Origin: Rhea pennata
Taxonomy: Eukaryota > Chordata > Aves > Rheiformes > Rheidae
Direction of reading: 5' to 3'
Assembly: GCF_028389875.1 (NCBI RefSeq)
Contig: NC_084675.1
Location: 22,964,412-23,028,411 of the forward strand
Length of the DNA: 64,000 bases
Part shown: positions 15,301 to 27,000 of the stretch, piece by piece
Numbering within the stretch: position 1 is the stretch's first letter
How the letters are laid out: each line of letters begins with the position of its first letter
Notes under the pieces: generated by a model
Databases searched by the model: none
What the model was told of the DNA's origin: nothing
The model's input: only the letters and a program-made list of their open reading frames with translations
Program-made: the position numbers and the translations under genes

Positions 15301-17486
15301 GATCAATTGGCTGCTCAGGTCCTATATGCATGGTTGATTTTATCAAGAACAGGTAAATTGGGTTTAAAGTCAAACATAACAATACAGTTTTCTCGATAAG
15401 CTAAACAAACTTTCTCACTTACTCTCTGCTCCAAGTTCAGCAGCTGTGCTTGAGAGGAGCTTGTGGAAGCCTGGCAGATCTGCTCGATGTTGGTAACAGC
15501 ATTTTTGGCTGCCAAGATTTCTGTGGGTACACCCAATCTTGAGGCCTGTTCCTGCAGAACAGAGGCTAAAAAACAAAGCAGAAAGCTGACAGCATCGGGG
15601 GGAGGGAGGTTTGAACATATGACTGTGAACAGAGAAGTCTCAGGCCTTAGACTTCTTCCAACACTGATGTCATTTATTGCACTGAGAAGTCAACGTTATC
15701 CCCTTTCCTGTACACAAAACAGTGGCAGAATTACCAGTACCACAGAGGTGGAGCATCCTTGCTAAAGCAGATTTTGCATTTTAGCCCTGCAGGACTCACA
15801 GTGACATTTTAAAATAAAATATTCAAAGATTTGACTGCCAGGTATTTCATCACTGGACATGTAAGGGATGAGCAATTGAGAGAGACAAGGAACAGTGAGA
15901 AGAAAATAAAATTGGGATTATCAAAAGAGGAAATAGATGGGATTAAGCTTGCAGAAGAGTGAATAAGAGAGGAAGGAAATGAAATGCATTTATTAGGCAG
16001 AAATGTAGTACATAATGAAAAGTTAATTTCCATTTCTGCCTACAACAGACGCTCTTTCACTCACCTATAAATGATTCTGACCGTACTTTTTGGTGCTCTA
16101 TACCACTGTCTTCAGCTGGCTCAACTGAATCTTCCACCTTGAAACAGAACAAAATCATATCAATCTTAGACAACTATTTTTCACATATATAAATACATAC
16201 TTATTAGTTGTGTCATTCTAGGGGGCTAAAGCAACTGAAATGAAATTAACACCTAGCTCCAACACCTCCTGCATGGTCCTGTTAAGGTGCCAAAATCTCT
16301 GGCTTATAAGAGACACAAGTACTGTTATCTTCGTTTCATGCAGAGAAAGCTTGGCTCAAGTGTTTTTGTAGATATATTACACAGGTTTTCATAAGGACAG
16401 TCATATTAGTCAGAAAAGGTTGTCAATCCAGAAAAAAACCTACCATATTCTCAATAAACCAGTTCCAACACCCAAAAAAAGGTGTTGGATTTCCACTTGT
16501 CCAAATCCAAACAGGCCCCAGGCTTGGTCATTTTTCATCAGTAACAACAAAATGCAAAGGAATAAAATTTAAAAAAAAATCTCATCTCTACAATAAAGAC
16601 CTCTAAACTTCCACTTACTTCTATGGTACTGTTTCTTTTCCCTTATCATAAAAACATTGTTCCTGAGACATTCATTTTACAGTTGTATTAGAAAGGACTG
16701 GACAGAAACCTGTTTACAGCAGGAATCTCACAAGATCTCCACCTGACCCTAAGTCCCAAGCCTGCTGGCTCTTACCTCCAGGAGGAGGTCATTCAGGTTC
16801 AGATGGCGATCCAAAAGGTGGAGAGCAGCTTCCTGGAGCTCTGCTCCACTCCCAAAGGCCCTTTTTCGTTTTCTGGCTCTTCCTGCTAAGAGGTTTGGAT
16901 TTTCTTTAAGGATTAGAGCTCGTTTTGGCCCCACTCAGCCAGGCTTCCCTCCCACCCACTGGCACACATCATACACATGGGCCCTCGCAAGCAGGGCGAC
17001 TGCACTCCCGGTCGTGCCCCCACGAGCTGTCACGGCGGCAGGAGCGGGGCTGAGGAGGGATGTGGGACGTCTCCGTGGGGCACACGCCAGCCCAGCACAG
17101 TGGCCTGATCCCGACGGCCTTGAGCAGGCCCTGCTGCGAGAAGTCACCGGCTCCAAAGCCCCCGGGACCCAAAGGGCGCAGGGGCTGCCCGGAGACCCTG
17201 GCACAAAGCCACAGGAGGCTGTGACCGCAAGTAGAAGGTGCCCGAGAGGGGCAGGGGCTCGGGGTGCTGCGCAGGGCCTGAAGGGCAGCAGCGAGCCCAC
17301 CCACAGCTGAGGGAGCGAGGGGCTGCCGGGGGCTGCGTGGGCCTCAGGAGGGGCGTGGCAGAGGGCACAGCGGGTGCTTTCAACCCCCTCTTCCCCTCTC
17401 CCGTCGCTGCAGAGGGGACTAGCGCCGCCGCCCCGGCCCCACGTACCCAGCAACTCCCGCAGCCGCCTCCCGCCCGCGCCCGCCAT
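364..17486 (-). CDS. FANCA: FANCA, Fanconi anaemia group A protein, exons 1-20 (5' part; gene runs off the left edge)
   Basis: FANCA is a scaffold of the nuclear Fanconi core complex that ubiquitinates FANCD2/FANCI in interstrand crosslink repair. Coding exons read on the minus strand: 17447-17486, 16776-16885, 16065-16137, 15423-15565, 14703-14798, 12418-12491, 11191-11303, 10357-10439, 9875-9908, 7481-7547, 6772-6884, 5730-5806, 5092-5233, 4422-4555, 3305-3415, 2751-2846, 2562-2621, 969-1057, 502-562, 364-413. They sum to 1766 nt (588 codons plus 2 nt), about 40% of a usual 1455-residue protein. Exons 2 and 4-20 match the human exon lengths as I recall them, and every phase closes. Recognisable stretches include [19 protein letters not shown] (exon 13), [15 protein letters not shown] (exon 14) and [12 protein letters not shown] (exon 16). 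The start gives [22 protein letters not shown]: the human-type N-terminus is about 12 residues longer, and the basic cluster is a likely nuclear localisation signal. Exon 7 uses a GC donor (11190-11189). Exon 21 was not found in 1-363. Confidence 0.96.
729..752. repeat. (TA)n microsatellite in FANCA intron 18
   Basis: A run of alternating T and A follows an eight-T tract and ends in TAATAATAG. It lies between FANCA exons 19 and 18. It is a simple repeat with no visible function. Confidence 0.8.
3134..3238. repeat. imperfect ~51/54-bp tandem duplication in FANCA intron 15
   Basis: Two adjacent, diverged copies (3134-3184 and 3185-3238) share a start GTAA(T/C)GCAATTA, an ATAATAATAT core and an end AGTCA(G/A)AGGCAC. 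The divergence suggests an old local duplication. Confidence 0.75.
3953..3977. repeat. (ATGC)n microsatellite in FANCA intron 14
   Basis: About five tandem copies of ATGC are followed by ATACAT. The unit is palindromic, so the tract can form a cruciform. Length polymorphism is likely. Confidence 0.85.
4243..4311. repeat. CTTTT-rich polypyrimidine tract in FANCA intron 14
   Basis: An almost pure C/T tract of interspersed CTTTT and CTTTCT units ends in a run of T, about 110 bp from FANCA exon 14. On the transcribed gene's sense strand this is a long purine tract just downstream of the exon 14 donor. Confidence 0.8.
5851..5875. repeat. (A)25 tract
   Basis: Twenty-five consecutive A residues lie about 45 bp upstream, in transcript sense, of FANCA exon 12. 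The minus-strand gene therefore sees a poly(U) tract near the exon 12 acceptor. No retroposon body was recognised next to it. Confidence 0.85.
9778..9834. repeat. 25-bp perfect tandem duplication in FANCA intron 9
   Basis: The unit TAGCAAAGAATAAGGAATG plus CAGTC occurs twice back to back, followed by a partial third copy (TAGCAAA). It sits about 40 bp from exon 9, so a copy-number change would fall close to the exon 9 donor. Confidence 0.85.
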
Positions 17487-17700
17487 CACGGCGGCCCCTC
17501 CCGCTTCCCGCCAACCAAACCTGCCCGCCCTGCGCCGCCATTGGCTGCCCGCCGCAGCGGGGCCGCCGCTGCCCATTGGCTGGAAGCGCGAGGGGGGGGC
17601 GGGGCCACACCCTGCGTCGCCATGTTGGTGGCGGCGGTGGCGGAGGCCGCCATTTTGGAGAGGGCAGGCGGTGTGGGGCAGGGAGCGCCGCGCTGAGGGG
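17487..17700 (-). promoter_or_regulatory. FANCA CpG-island promoter with paired CCAAT boxes and YY1-type motifs
   Basis: Immediately upstream of the FANCA start codon, two CCAAT boxes lie in transcript orientation (ATTGG on the plus strand at 17540-17544 and 17575-17579), 54 and 89 bp from the ATG. Further out are two YY1-like motifs, CGCCATGTTGG (17618-17628) and CCGCCATTTTGG (17647-17658), and a GC box near 17592-17605. There is no TATA box. This is a typical housekeeping promoter; the transcription start is not determined, and the motif calls are by eye. Confidence 0.75.
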
Positions 17701-20700
17701 AGATGGGGAGGGGACGGGGGGAGCCGGCCTAGACCGCCCGCAATGACCTGGCGAAGGGCAGAGGCGAGGAAGGGGGACTTCACACTCCGCAGGGCAGAGA
17801 GCAGGGGCTTGCTGATGGCTATAAGGGCCTGAGGGGGATGCCTCCCTCGAGGGAATTCCCACAGGGATTTTCCCCGGCTGAAGGAGGGGAAGCGTCGAGG
17901 CTCGACGGGCGCTGTGGGGCCGAGCTGCCCCACCCCGCCAGGCAATTGCGGGCGGATAAACGGCGCCGGAGCGTTCGCCCTGCGGAGCCGGGCGCTGCTT
18001 GCAGGCGCTGGAAGCCGCAGTTGGCCGCGGGGTGTTTTCGGCGTGCGCAGCAGCGGCACCCGCGAGCGGCGGTTCAGCAGCCCTCGCCGCGCCGAGAGCC
18101 GCGGAAAGCCTTTCCCGGCTCCCAGTCTGACGCTCGTGCAGGGGCACGCTCCCGCGGCCAGCCTGCCTCTCCCCTCCCCGGCACCGCCGTGCCGCGGAGG
18201 CTGCGGGAAGCATCCCGCTTCGCACCTTCCCTCCTGCAACCGAAAGAAAAGCCGAGAGCAAAACCCCGGCGCCCGGAGAGCATCTGAGCAGAGCTGCGTC
18301 GCCTTCGTGCTGGCGCTTGGGGACAAAGCCCCATGCTCAGTTTTCTGGTTAACAAGGAAGATAGCTCAAAATAAGCAAAGCCTCTTGCGGTAGCTATGTT
18401 GGCAGGACTGTGCCCTCCCCAAGGCCCCTGCCGAGAAAAAAAGGGGATTTGGATTGTGGATTGGGGGCCCACAGCCAAAAAATAAAGCAAAATTGCTTGC
18501 AGAAACTTGGACAAGCACTGCACCGCTAACGCAGGGGACGTGACTCACTTTATCCCCTAGACACATCCTGCGGGTAACGGGGAAGCCCTACAAAAAGGAG
18601 CGAAGGAAACGATCGTGCCCAAGAGAGCCAGGACGGGAGCAGGACTCGGGCAGACCTGCCCCGGCTGCCTGGCATTGCAGCCCGGCCTTGTGCCTGCAAA
18701 GGCGCAGGCTATGCGGAGAGGAGCTAGCGCATTGAGGCAGGTTGGGAGGAAGAACCGGAGGGGAGATTGGGCAGACCTTAGAGCCAGCAATTAAAGGGAT
18801 TAAGAAGCAGGGAAGGACTCATCTGCAATAGAATAAAATATTTGCATTACTAAGGAAAGAAAAGGGCCTGCATCCAAAACCTTAGAGATAAGCAGCAAGA
18901 AAGAGAAGGAATTATTTAGCAAGGTACAAAGAGATAAAGATGATAGGATGGGAGCAGGAAGAGTAATTTAGGCTGGCGCTAAAGGGAAGTTGCTTTGTCT
19001 GTGAGCAGTCTGAGGTCTAGGTTTGCTCATTCCCAGCTGGAGAGCTGGGATCTCCCCAGATCTCCTGTGAGCCATGACCCCCTCATGTGAAATCCTCCGG
19101 CCCAGCCTTTCCACAGTCGTCTCTGGGTCTGCTCTGGGTCTTTCTGTCCTCACACTTCAGGGGAGCAGCCTTCTGCTGCGTGAAAATCTGACAACAGATT
19201 TCTCTATTTTTAATATTATTAGCAGGTTTCTGCAGCCTTACTGATTTACTAGCTTGCAGCGAGCAGTGCTTTGCTATCTTTAATCCTTCAGTGCACTGTA
19301 TATGAGGTATCCTGAGTTAATGTAGTCTGCCCAGAAAATTAGTTTTAATTAAAATATTAATGAAAAAGACTCTAGAAAGGAAATGGAGCTTTATCAACTT
19401 CTCTGTGATTCAAGCGTCTCTGGCTTTCCAGCCCCCAGGCCTTTCCAGAGCCACCGAAAAGGCAGCTCTCTCGGGCTAGGCAGCGTGGCTGGACCCTCCT
19501 CCCCCTCCCGTGCCCGTGGGAATGCGGAGAGCTGCTTGGAGAGCAGGACCCGGCACAGAGGCAGTAATTTGAGAGCTTTGTCGACAGAGAAGGGCAGGGA
19601 AGCTCTCAGGTTCGCTACCCCTTTGTTCGGCAGCAGAGCAAAGGGCTCCGGGCCTCGTCTGTCTTTCCCTCACCCTTTCTCCTGGCCTGCTTATTTGTGT
19701 CTGAACAAGGGGAGCGTGAAACCCTGCCAGACCAGAGACCTGTGCTGAATAAAATTGACTCTGCAAGGTGGACAGATTTGTTGAATAAGGCCTGATATGT
19801 TTTAGCACTGTCTTTTGATCCACTCTTGCCTTGTAGCAACAGGCTTGTCTGTGTCCTTGGTTGCGCTTGAGGCCAGGGCTGGCCACTAGCACACACAAAC
19901 CACGATTGCTTTAATCAAGGGCTCACACTCCTCCAAGGGATTGCTTAGCGTGGCTCGCTCAGCCAGGCCGACTGACCTGGAGCTCAGGTTTCTGGGATGC
20001 TCCAGAAGTTAATTCCTGTAGAGAGGAGACCGCTGAGTCCTTGCAAAGAAGCAGCATCTGAACAAGGGACCAGTCCCACACGTCCCAGGAGCCAGGCGCT
20101 GTCCTCGTGCCTCCGCAGCACGACAGACAGCGACTCCGCAGACCCCGCCGGGGCTGCGCCTGGCACAGCAATGCTGGGAAGCTCTCGCTGAACTCCGCTG
20201 TTCTTGCTCCTGGCTGCATTGGGGGCCGGAAGGCAGCACGCATAAAGAGTCAGCTGACTTTGTAAAATGTTTTCTCTTCTCAAGGTCCAAGTTTATCGTG
20301 ACACCTAATGAAACTGGAATATGGGCATCTAACCCCACAGGTGCTTTAGGCAGTCATCTTTAATTCCTGTGGCTTTTTAAGGACATTTTTCACATATGAC
20401 AAACAAAATCCATGTCTTACCTGGAAACAAACCTTGTGCGCAGCATGCAGCCCTGCTGCCGGCTGCTCTCGGAGCTGCGCGGGGAAGGGCTCCTGCCTTC
20501 CGTCATGGCTCTGCAACTGTCTTTGCAGCACGTTGCATTTCAGTGAGGAGGATGGTAGGAAACAGGAAGATCTTACACTCCTGTAGCACTTTATGACCTT
20601 TTCATTTTTTTTCCTTTTCTTTTATTTTTAATTAAATTTCCCCTATGTACATGCATGCTTTGCTTTTGTTTGATTTTTTCCATGATGGTAGCTTTTAATT

Positions 20701-22999
20701 ATATCTTGATTTCATATTAATTACAGTTTTGCCAAAGCAAAGGGCTTTGTGCTTTATAATTCAAGTGTATTACCATTAATCCTGCAGGATGGGTTATCGT
20801 TGCCTTCAAACACCCTTTATCTTTCCTTCTGCTGTCCCCGACGGTGCCACCCTGGCTGCGGCTGCAGGGCACCGGCAGGTGTGTTCAAACACAGCGCGGA
20901 GCAGGAAGCAGCAGCCAGCTCAGCCCTCCGTGTACCCCCTGCAAAGGGCAGCACGCTGATGCTTCCTGCCTCTAAAGTCACTTCCAAAGCTGGCTACAAA
21001 GCTGGCTGATTACAGGGTAAATTTTGCATTCAAATCTCACCCATCTGTGTGGGAAACGAGACCCAGACTTGAGCATCACAGCCCAGGAGTGCCATATTTT
21101 CCTTCTTGACGCTGGTGGAGCCCCCTCCACCCGCCTGGTCCGTCCTGCCCCTGTTCCTATTCCCCCTTTCCTCCCTGTTGGCTCCTTGGACCTCAGCAGA
21201 GTGGAGTCAGTGGGCACCCCAGCGGTGCCATTCCCGACTCGCCCCCAGCACACCCACTCCCAGCCCAGTGGCGGTGCATTCGATAATCCCACAGATGCAT
21301 GGAGATTTAAGGAGCCTCTATCTGTCCTCCTCCTTCCCGAATCCCACCCAGCGTGTGCAGGGCTCCTCTCCAGCTCTGCTGCCACATTCCCTTCACGCAC
21401 TGATCACGTTAGCACTACGCACATTCCCCCCACGCCTGGCACCGGAGGAACTTCCAGGATTTCTCTTCTCTTGTTGCTGGAACAGACAAATCCCTGGGCA
21501 CCGGCCCCATCCTTCTCATCAGCCTGTCAATGCAGCTCCGGCTGTGCTCCGTGTTGGTTCCAGATTATGCTTGTGGGTTAATAGAGCTGAGATGGGGTGG
21601 GATGATCTTTCCATCATGAAAATGGACAGCTCATAATGACAAGAGCTTTAATTTGCTCCAGCTGCCCTTTCACGGAAGGCCCTGCTGTGCTCTCTGCTCT
21701 CCAGCACTGCGTTTCCAGAGGTATCGTCCCATCCTCCAGAAGGGAGAGAGGGTTTGGAAGGTCCTGCCGGGTCTCTGGGTGCCAGGCCTGTTTTTGTGCA
21801 CTGTGCCATACCACCGTTCCCTGGTGACAGCATGGTATTGCTGCCTGCCCTGTACCTGTGGGCCATCACCTCCACTCGGAGAGCGAGAGACTCCAGCTCC
21901 CCATCTCAGCACTTTCCTGATGGCTTCTCCTGGTCGTGCTCATGCCAAAACTCCACTGCAGCATAAAGAGCTCTTTTCTTTTGCTGCTTTTTGTCCCTGG
22001 TATTTTTATTGTCACGGCTGGACCTCTTCTCCTCCTGGATCACAGGATTCTCCGTGCTCCTCTCCCCTCCACGCCGTCCTCGCAGCCCACCTCCGCGTGC
22101 AGCGCTCCCCGGCGAGCGTGGGCACCAGCGCTGCACGCCGCGTCTCAGCGGCTGCGCCAGCAGTGCCGCTTCGCTGCCAGCATTGCCCTGCCCGGAGCCG
22201 CAGCGTGCTGGCAGCAGCTCGCGCATCGCCTTCCTCCCGTGCTGGGCCTCTCCAGCCACGGCGACCTGGGATCACCCCAGAAACTCCCACTGCTGGTGCT
22301 GCTTTTGCTCGAGTGTTGATTTTCAGCCCGGGTCTCCTACAGCGGTCGGGAAGCCCGGCTCCTTCCCAAGGGACCTCTGGCCACCGGAGCTGACCCAGAG
22401 CCGCGTGGGGCCCACGCACACCGGGCTGCAGATGCAGATCCAGGGGGTGGATACCTCATTGCACGTGTCACCCAAGAAATCTCCCCAGGAAAGGCCTCCA
22501 GCACCACCAAAGAGGAGCAGCAGCAGGATTTCCCTAGAGGACCCTTGGTCCCAGGTGCTCTCGGGGCTCCCCGAGCTGCTGTGTGCTCGCAGCCAGCAGC
22601 CCCCAGCTCTACCACGTGTGCAGCTGGGCAGCTGCCCTGCCAAAGAAGCCCGGGGCAGATCGGTTGCCCAGACAAGCTCTCGGGAACTAATCATGTCTGT
22701 CCCTCTGGTCTGGGATGAGCCACGGGTGGTGCCCATGCCGCAGCATTGAGGTGGCAGTGGCCATGCCACAGTGCTGAGGTGGCCATACTAGAGCTTGTAG
22801 GTGGCGGTGGCCACGCCATACCTGCGTGGGGCTCTCTGGGGCAGTGCCGTAAGGATGAGGGCGTGCCACCCGAGCAGGGTGCCTTGAGGTGGCAGGTGCC
22901 ACCCTGGTCCCCAGGGCCCTGCCTGCTGCCACCCACCATGCAGCTCCCTCTCACTGCAGGTGGGGGGACAGGATATGGCCCCAGCCCTTCCAGCAGGGC
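17701..22999. other. FANCA-SPIRE2 intergenic region, no supported gene
   Basis: This region separates the divergent FANCA and SPIRE2 genes. From 17701 to about 18300 it is a continuation of the FANCA CpG island. From about 18800 to 21000 it is of ordinary to AT-rich composition (AT-rich runs near 19200-19370 and 20590-20730). From about 21000 onward it becomes GC-rich again. Several 100-250 codon open frames exist on both strands in the GC-rich parts, but they overlap each other and show no recognisable protein. I saw no convincing splice structure, RNA gene or transposon. A non-coding RNA or a 5' untranslated SPIRE2 exon cannot be excluded. Confidence 0.6.
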
Positions 23000-23019
23000 T
23001 GCACTGGGGCAACCCTCCG

Positions 23020-23640
23020 TGCCCTGCGCCCTGCTCTGCACCCTGTGCCCTGCATGCTGCTCTGTGCCTGGCATCCTGTGCCCTGCACCCAGTCCTGTGC
23101 AATGCACCCTGCAGGCAGCTGTGCACCCTGCATCCCGCACCCAGATGCGTGCCCTGCACTCTGCATCCTGCATCCTGCACCCAGCTGTGTGCCCTGCACT
23201 CTGCATCCTGCACCCAGATGCGTGCCCTGCACCCTGCATCCCGCACCCAGATGCGTGCCCTGCACTCTGCATCCTGCACCCAGCTGTGTGCCCTGCACCC
23301 TGCATCCTGCACCCTGTCATGTGCCCTGCACTCTGCACCCTGCATCCTGCACCCAGCTGTGTGCCCTGCACCCTGCATCCTGCACCCAGCTGTGTGCCCT
23401 CTGCCCCACACCTCACACCTTGTTCCCTGCCTCTTGCACCCTGCACCCTGTCATGTGCCTGGCGTCCTACTCCTGTGCCCCGCATCCAGCTCGGCCCCGT
23501 CCTGCACCCCATCAGGCGCCCTGCACCTTGCGCCCGGCTGTGGGCTGGGCCCTGCTCCCTGTGCCCTGCGCCCAGTCGTGTGTCCTCAGCCCTGCGCCCA
23601 GTTCTGTACCTGCTCCCTGCGCCCCTGCACCCTGCCAGCC
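23020..23640. repeat. 33-bp minisatellite upstream of SPIRE2
   Basis: Tandem units built on TGCACTCTGCATCCTGCACC plus CAG(A/C)TG(C/T)GTGCCC, most regular at about 23120-23410 and more degenerate on both sides. Because 33 is divisible by 3, the array gives long repetitive open frames on both strands that do not indicate a gene. Confidence 0.9.
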
Positions 23641-23644
23641 CAGG

Positions 23645-23818
23645 CGGTCCGAGCCGCTCCGAGCCGAGCGGAGCCAAACCGTGCCGAGCGGAGCCGCGCC
23701 GAGCCGAACCGAGCCGAGCCGAGCCGAGCCGAGTCGGGTGGAGCCGAGCCGAGTCGAGTCGAACGGAGCTGTGCCGTGCCGTGCCGTGCCGTGCCGTGCC
23801 GCGCCGCGCCGCTCGGCG
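23645..23818. repeat. GAGCC / GTGCC pentamer tract, SPIRE2 5' flank
   Basis: Runs of GAGCC pass into GTGCC and GCGCC pentamers. They lie within the SPIRE2 CpG island, about 190-360 bp upstream of the start codon, and may overlap the core promoter or 5' UTR. Confidence 0.85.
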
Positions 23819-23945
23819 CCGCTGCGGGCGGTACCGCCCAGCCCGGGGCGCTGCCCGCGGCGGCGGCGGGCGGGGCGGGGCCGCTCGGCTCCGCTCGGCT
23901 CTGCTCGGCTCCGCCCGGCTCCGCCCCGTCCCCGCCCCCCCCCGA

Positions 23946-23993
<48 letters not shown>
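23946..23993 (+). repeat. (CGG)~15 repeat just upstream of the SPIRE2 start codon
   Basis: An uninterrupted run of about 15 CGG triplets ends 13 bp before the SPIRE2 ATG and so almost certainly lies in the 5' UTR. Its type and position resemble the FMR1 5' UTR repeat. It can form G-quadruplex or hairpin RNA and is likely to vary in length. Confidence 0.9.
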
Positions 23994-23994
<1 letters not shown>

Positions 23995-23998
23995 GGGG

Positions 23999-24061
23999 AT
24001 GGGGCCATGGCGCGGGCGGGCGGCGGGGGCCCGCGGGAGCTGTCCCTGGAGGAGGTGCTGA
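23999..24061 (+). CDS. upstream ORF overlapping the SPIRE2 start (20 codons)
   Basis: An ATG 8 nt before the proposed SPIRE2 ATG is in another frame and in good context (G at -3, G at +4). It encodes 20 residues beginning [10 protein letters not shown] and stops at 24059-24061, inside SPIRE2 exon 1. Scanning ribosomes would meet it first, so it could lower SPIRE2 output. Whether it is translated depends on the true transcription start, and the peptide itself has no recognised function. Confidence 0.4.
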   Translation: MGPWRGRAAGARGSCPWRRC

Positions 24062-27000
24062 AGTGCTACGAGCAGCCGCTGAACGAGGAGCAGGCCTGGG
24101 CGCTCTGCTTCCAGGGCTGCCGCGCCGCCGCCGCCGCCGCCGCCGCCGGGCCGCTCCGCACCGCCGACATCCGCCTCCGCGGCGACGGCAGCGTCGCGCT
24201 CCCGGCCGCGCCGCCCGGTAAGAGCCGCCCGCCCCGCCGCACCGGCCGCGGCGCCGCGCGGACGAGCGGTGCCGGCACCGGCACCGGCACCGGCACCGGC
24301 GGGGCGGGAGGGGGCACCGGCACCGGCACCGGGGAAACTTGCACCGGGATGACCGGCACCGGTATGGAGCGATCGGCAACGGCGGGGTTACCGGCACTGG
24401 GGCACCGGCACCGGAGGTGACCGGGGCTGGCCGGGAGCACGGCTGCGGGGTGCAGGCACCGGCAGCGGGGACCGGCAGGCTGGGAGGGCAGGCAAGGGGC
24501 TCGGCAGCGGTGGGGGCACCAGAGCCGGCCCCACGCACACCGTGCACCGGTACAGGCGGGGGTGGGAGCTGGGGGGCCCAGGCCCCCCACGGCGCCGGGA
24601 TCAGCACCAGCACCAACACTGGCGCTGGCAGTGGCAGGACAAGGTCGGTTCCTTCTCTGCAGAGTGGGTTCCCAGATGATGCCGTGAGGCTGGGGCCTGG
24701 GGATCGCAGCGCGGGTGCTGGTGGAGCATCTGTGGGGTGTAGGGGTGCGTGGGGTGCGCAGGGTGCGCAGGGTGTCTGGGGTGCACAGGGTGCCGGGGGT
24801 GCCCGGGGGTACAGGGCTCTCAGGGCTGGGAACCACCGTGGGGCTGCAGAACACTGAGTCCTTTAGAGGGGCAGGACACACAGCAGGGACACATGGGGAC
24901 ACACAGAAGATGCACAAGGGACACGGACATATACGGGAATGTAGAGCGCATGTGTGGGGGTGACACATGTATGGACGTGGACACGCACACGCAGAAGCAC
25001 AGAGACAGCGGCACAGAGCACACATGTGGACGCACCTGCACACGCATGGGGGCACACGCAGCACACATGGGAACACCCAGAGCACATGCATGGACACACG
25101 GGGACATGCACACAGCATATCCTGGACACACACGCCACACACATGCATACTCGCACTCACAGGACCCCCGGCCCCAGCCCACCCCGCACTCTCACCCAGG
25201 CACCGCAGGGGGAGCATTTTGGAGCAGCGCCGGCCCCGACCTTTGGACCCGCTGGCTGTGCCCTCTGCGGCGGTTGGTGCTGCTGGGTAGGGCCGGCTGT
25301 GTTTATGGTCTGTAATTACTGCCTGTGCCAGCAGCAACGATGGGTGGCTCACAGCAGCCGGAGATTAGTACCCCTGTGCCTAATGACAGAGCTTGCACAA
25401 GCGAGGCTTAACCCCTGCCTCGCCCCGCTTGGGAGGTGAAACTCCTCGCTCCCGAGCCAGCCGGGCTCTGCGACGTTCGCTGGCTCCTCTAAGGTTCGAA
25501 GATGGCTCTTGGCGTTTCGCATTATCAGTTGCTGCAGGGCTTCCCTGGGTGTTTGCAGCCAGGCAGGAAATGCTGCGGTCTCTGCGCGTCCCTGCTCCAG
25601 AGATCCGGGCAGGAGATGCTGTGGTGTCTGTGTGTCCCTGCTCCAGGCAGGAGATGCTGCAGTCTCTGCATGCCCCTGCTCCGGGCAGGAAATGCTGCGG
25701 TGTCTGTGTGTCCCTGCACCGGGCATCCGGGCAGGAGATGCTGCAAAGTCTGTGTGTCCCTGCTGCAGGCTTCCAGGCAGGGGATGATCCGGTGCACAGA
25801 GCAAGCAGGGAGCTGGGTGGGAGATGCTTCTTGGTGCATGGGGTGAGCAGGGAGCCGGGTGGGAGATGCTTCCTGGTGCATGGGGTGAGCAGCGAGGCAA
25901 GTGGGAGACGTACCCGGGCATTTTGCAGCACTGCCAGTGCCTGAAGGAGGTGGAGGTGGCCTGGGCTGGGTGCTCCATGCACCCCACTGTGGTCCCTACG
26001 GCACCCAAGGGCCAGGTTGGGCTGGTGGCCCCAAGGCATGTGCTCAGCAGAGACCTCTCCTGAGCCAAGCTCGGAGCCTGCCGTGATTTTAGGTTAGGTG
26101 AACCCAAGCATGCTAAGGGCTGTGATCTTGCAGGACCAGTGCCCCGAGGCACTGGCCACCACGCTGCCACATGGGGCCTCACAGTCTCTCACTCCCAAAT
26201 CCTTTCAGCCTGAGGGATTTTTCCCTTCTCTCTTGGGAGTAGTCTAAAACCGTTCTCCAACTGCAAGACGAATCGATGCCGTTCACTGTCGGAGCCCAGA
26301 GCTCATGGGGCCCTGGGCACCTTGCAGCAGCTCCTGTGCAGGCAGCCACGCGCCCAGGTGCTCAAGCCAGACATGGCCAGTTGCTCCGGCAGCACTGCTG
26401 GAGCAGCTCCAGCTCTCCTGCCGCTCGGGAGCTCCTTCCTCACCCCGCGCCCCGTGGACAGTCGTTGGAGGGAGCGGCCGGCACGTGCTCGCTGTGCAAA
26501 CACCGATGAAACCACACTTGCGTGTTACTGCTGTGCAGGGCCCTGCCTTGAGTGGGGCCAGGGCTCAGCCTGGCAGCCCTGGCCCCAGCTCGTCCGTGCT
26601 CCGGCTGCAAGCTGCCTTGTTGCCCAGGGCAGCCAGCTGAAAGGCCTTCTCCCAGCTCTCCAGGCCTGGCCAGCCCTGCTGCGGAGCTCCGCAAATCACC
26701 CTGTCCCTGATCCGAGAGGAAGGGACTTTTCTGTGCGACAGAGTGATCTGGCCTCACTCTGTGCTCATTAAAACATCATCGTCCCATTGCCAACTCTGCA
26801 CCGGCGATGCCGGTGCAGGGTGGGAGCCAGGCCCTGCACCGTGGCTGGGTCCCGGAGGAACGGTCCTGCCGGGCAAGGCAGCGCGTAGAGGCAGCTCCTG
26901 GGCTGCAGCAGGGCCCCGTGCCCTGCGTGAGCTCGTGGCCACGGCCCAGCGCATGCTGCAGCCCTCACCGCAGCAGCCACGGGTGTTTCATACGCAATTT

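Noticed and set aside
16935-18326. 463-codon open frame on the minus strand over the FANCA CpG island
   Set aside because: It contains true FANCA exon 1 only in passing, continues through the exon 1 donor into the intron, and is otherwise GC-rich low-information sequence.
20978-22769. Multiple 120-250 codon frames in the FANCA-SPIRE2 intergenic region
   Set aside because: They overlap on both strands, have no recognisable domain and show no supported splice sites. They reflect GC-rich, stop-poor sequence.
23090-23410. CRISPR-like regular repeats
   Set aside because: Units are directly adjacent with no unique spacers, and the genome is a vertebrate one. This is a minisatellite.
22691-24619. 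Long Cys/Pro/His- or Gly/Ala/Arg-rich open frames around the SPIRE2 promoter (up to 642 codons)
   Set aside because: They come from the 33-bp and pentamer repeats and extreme GC content. Only the KIND-domain frame from 24007 has homology.
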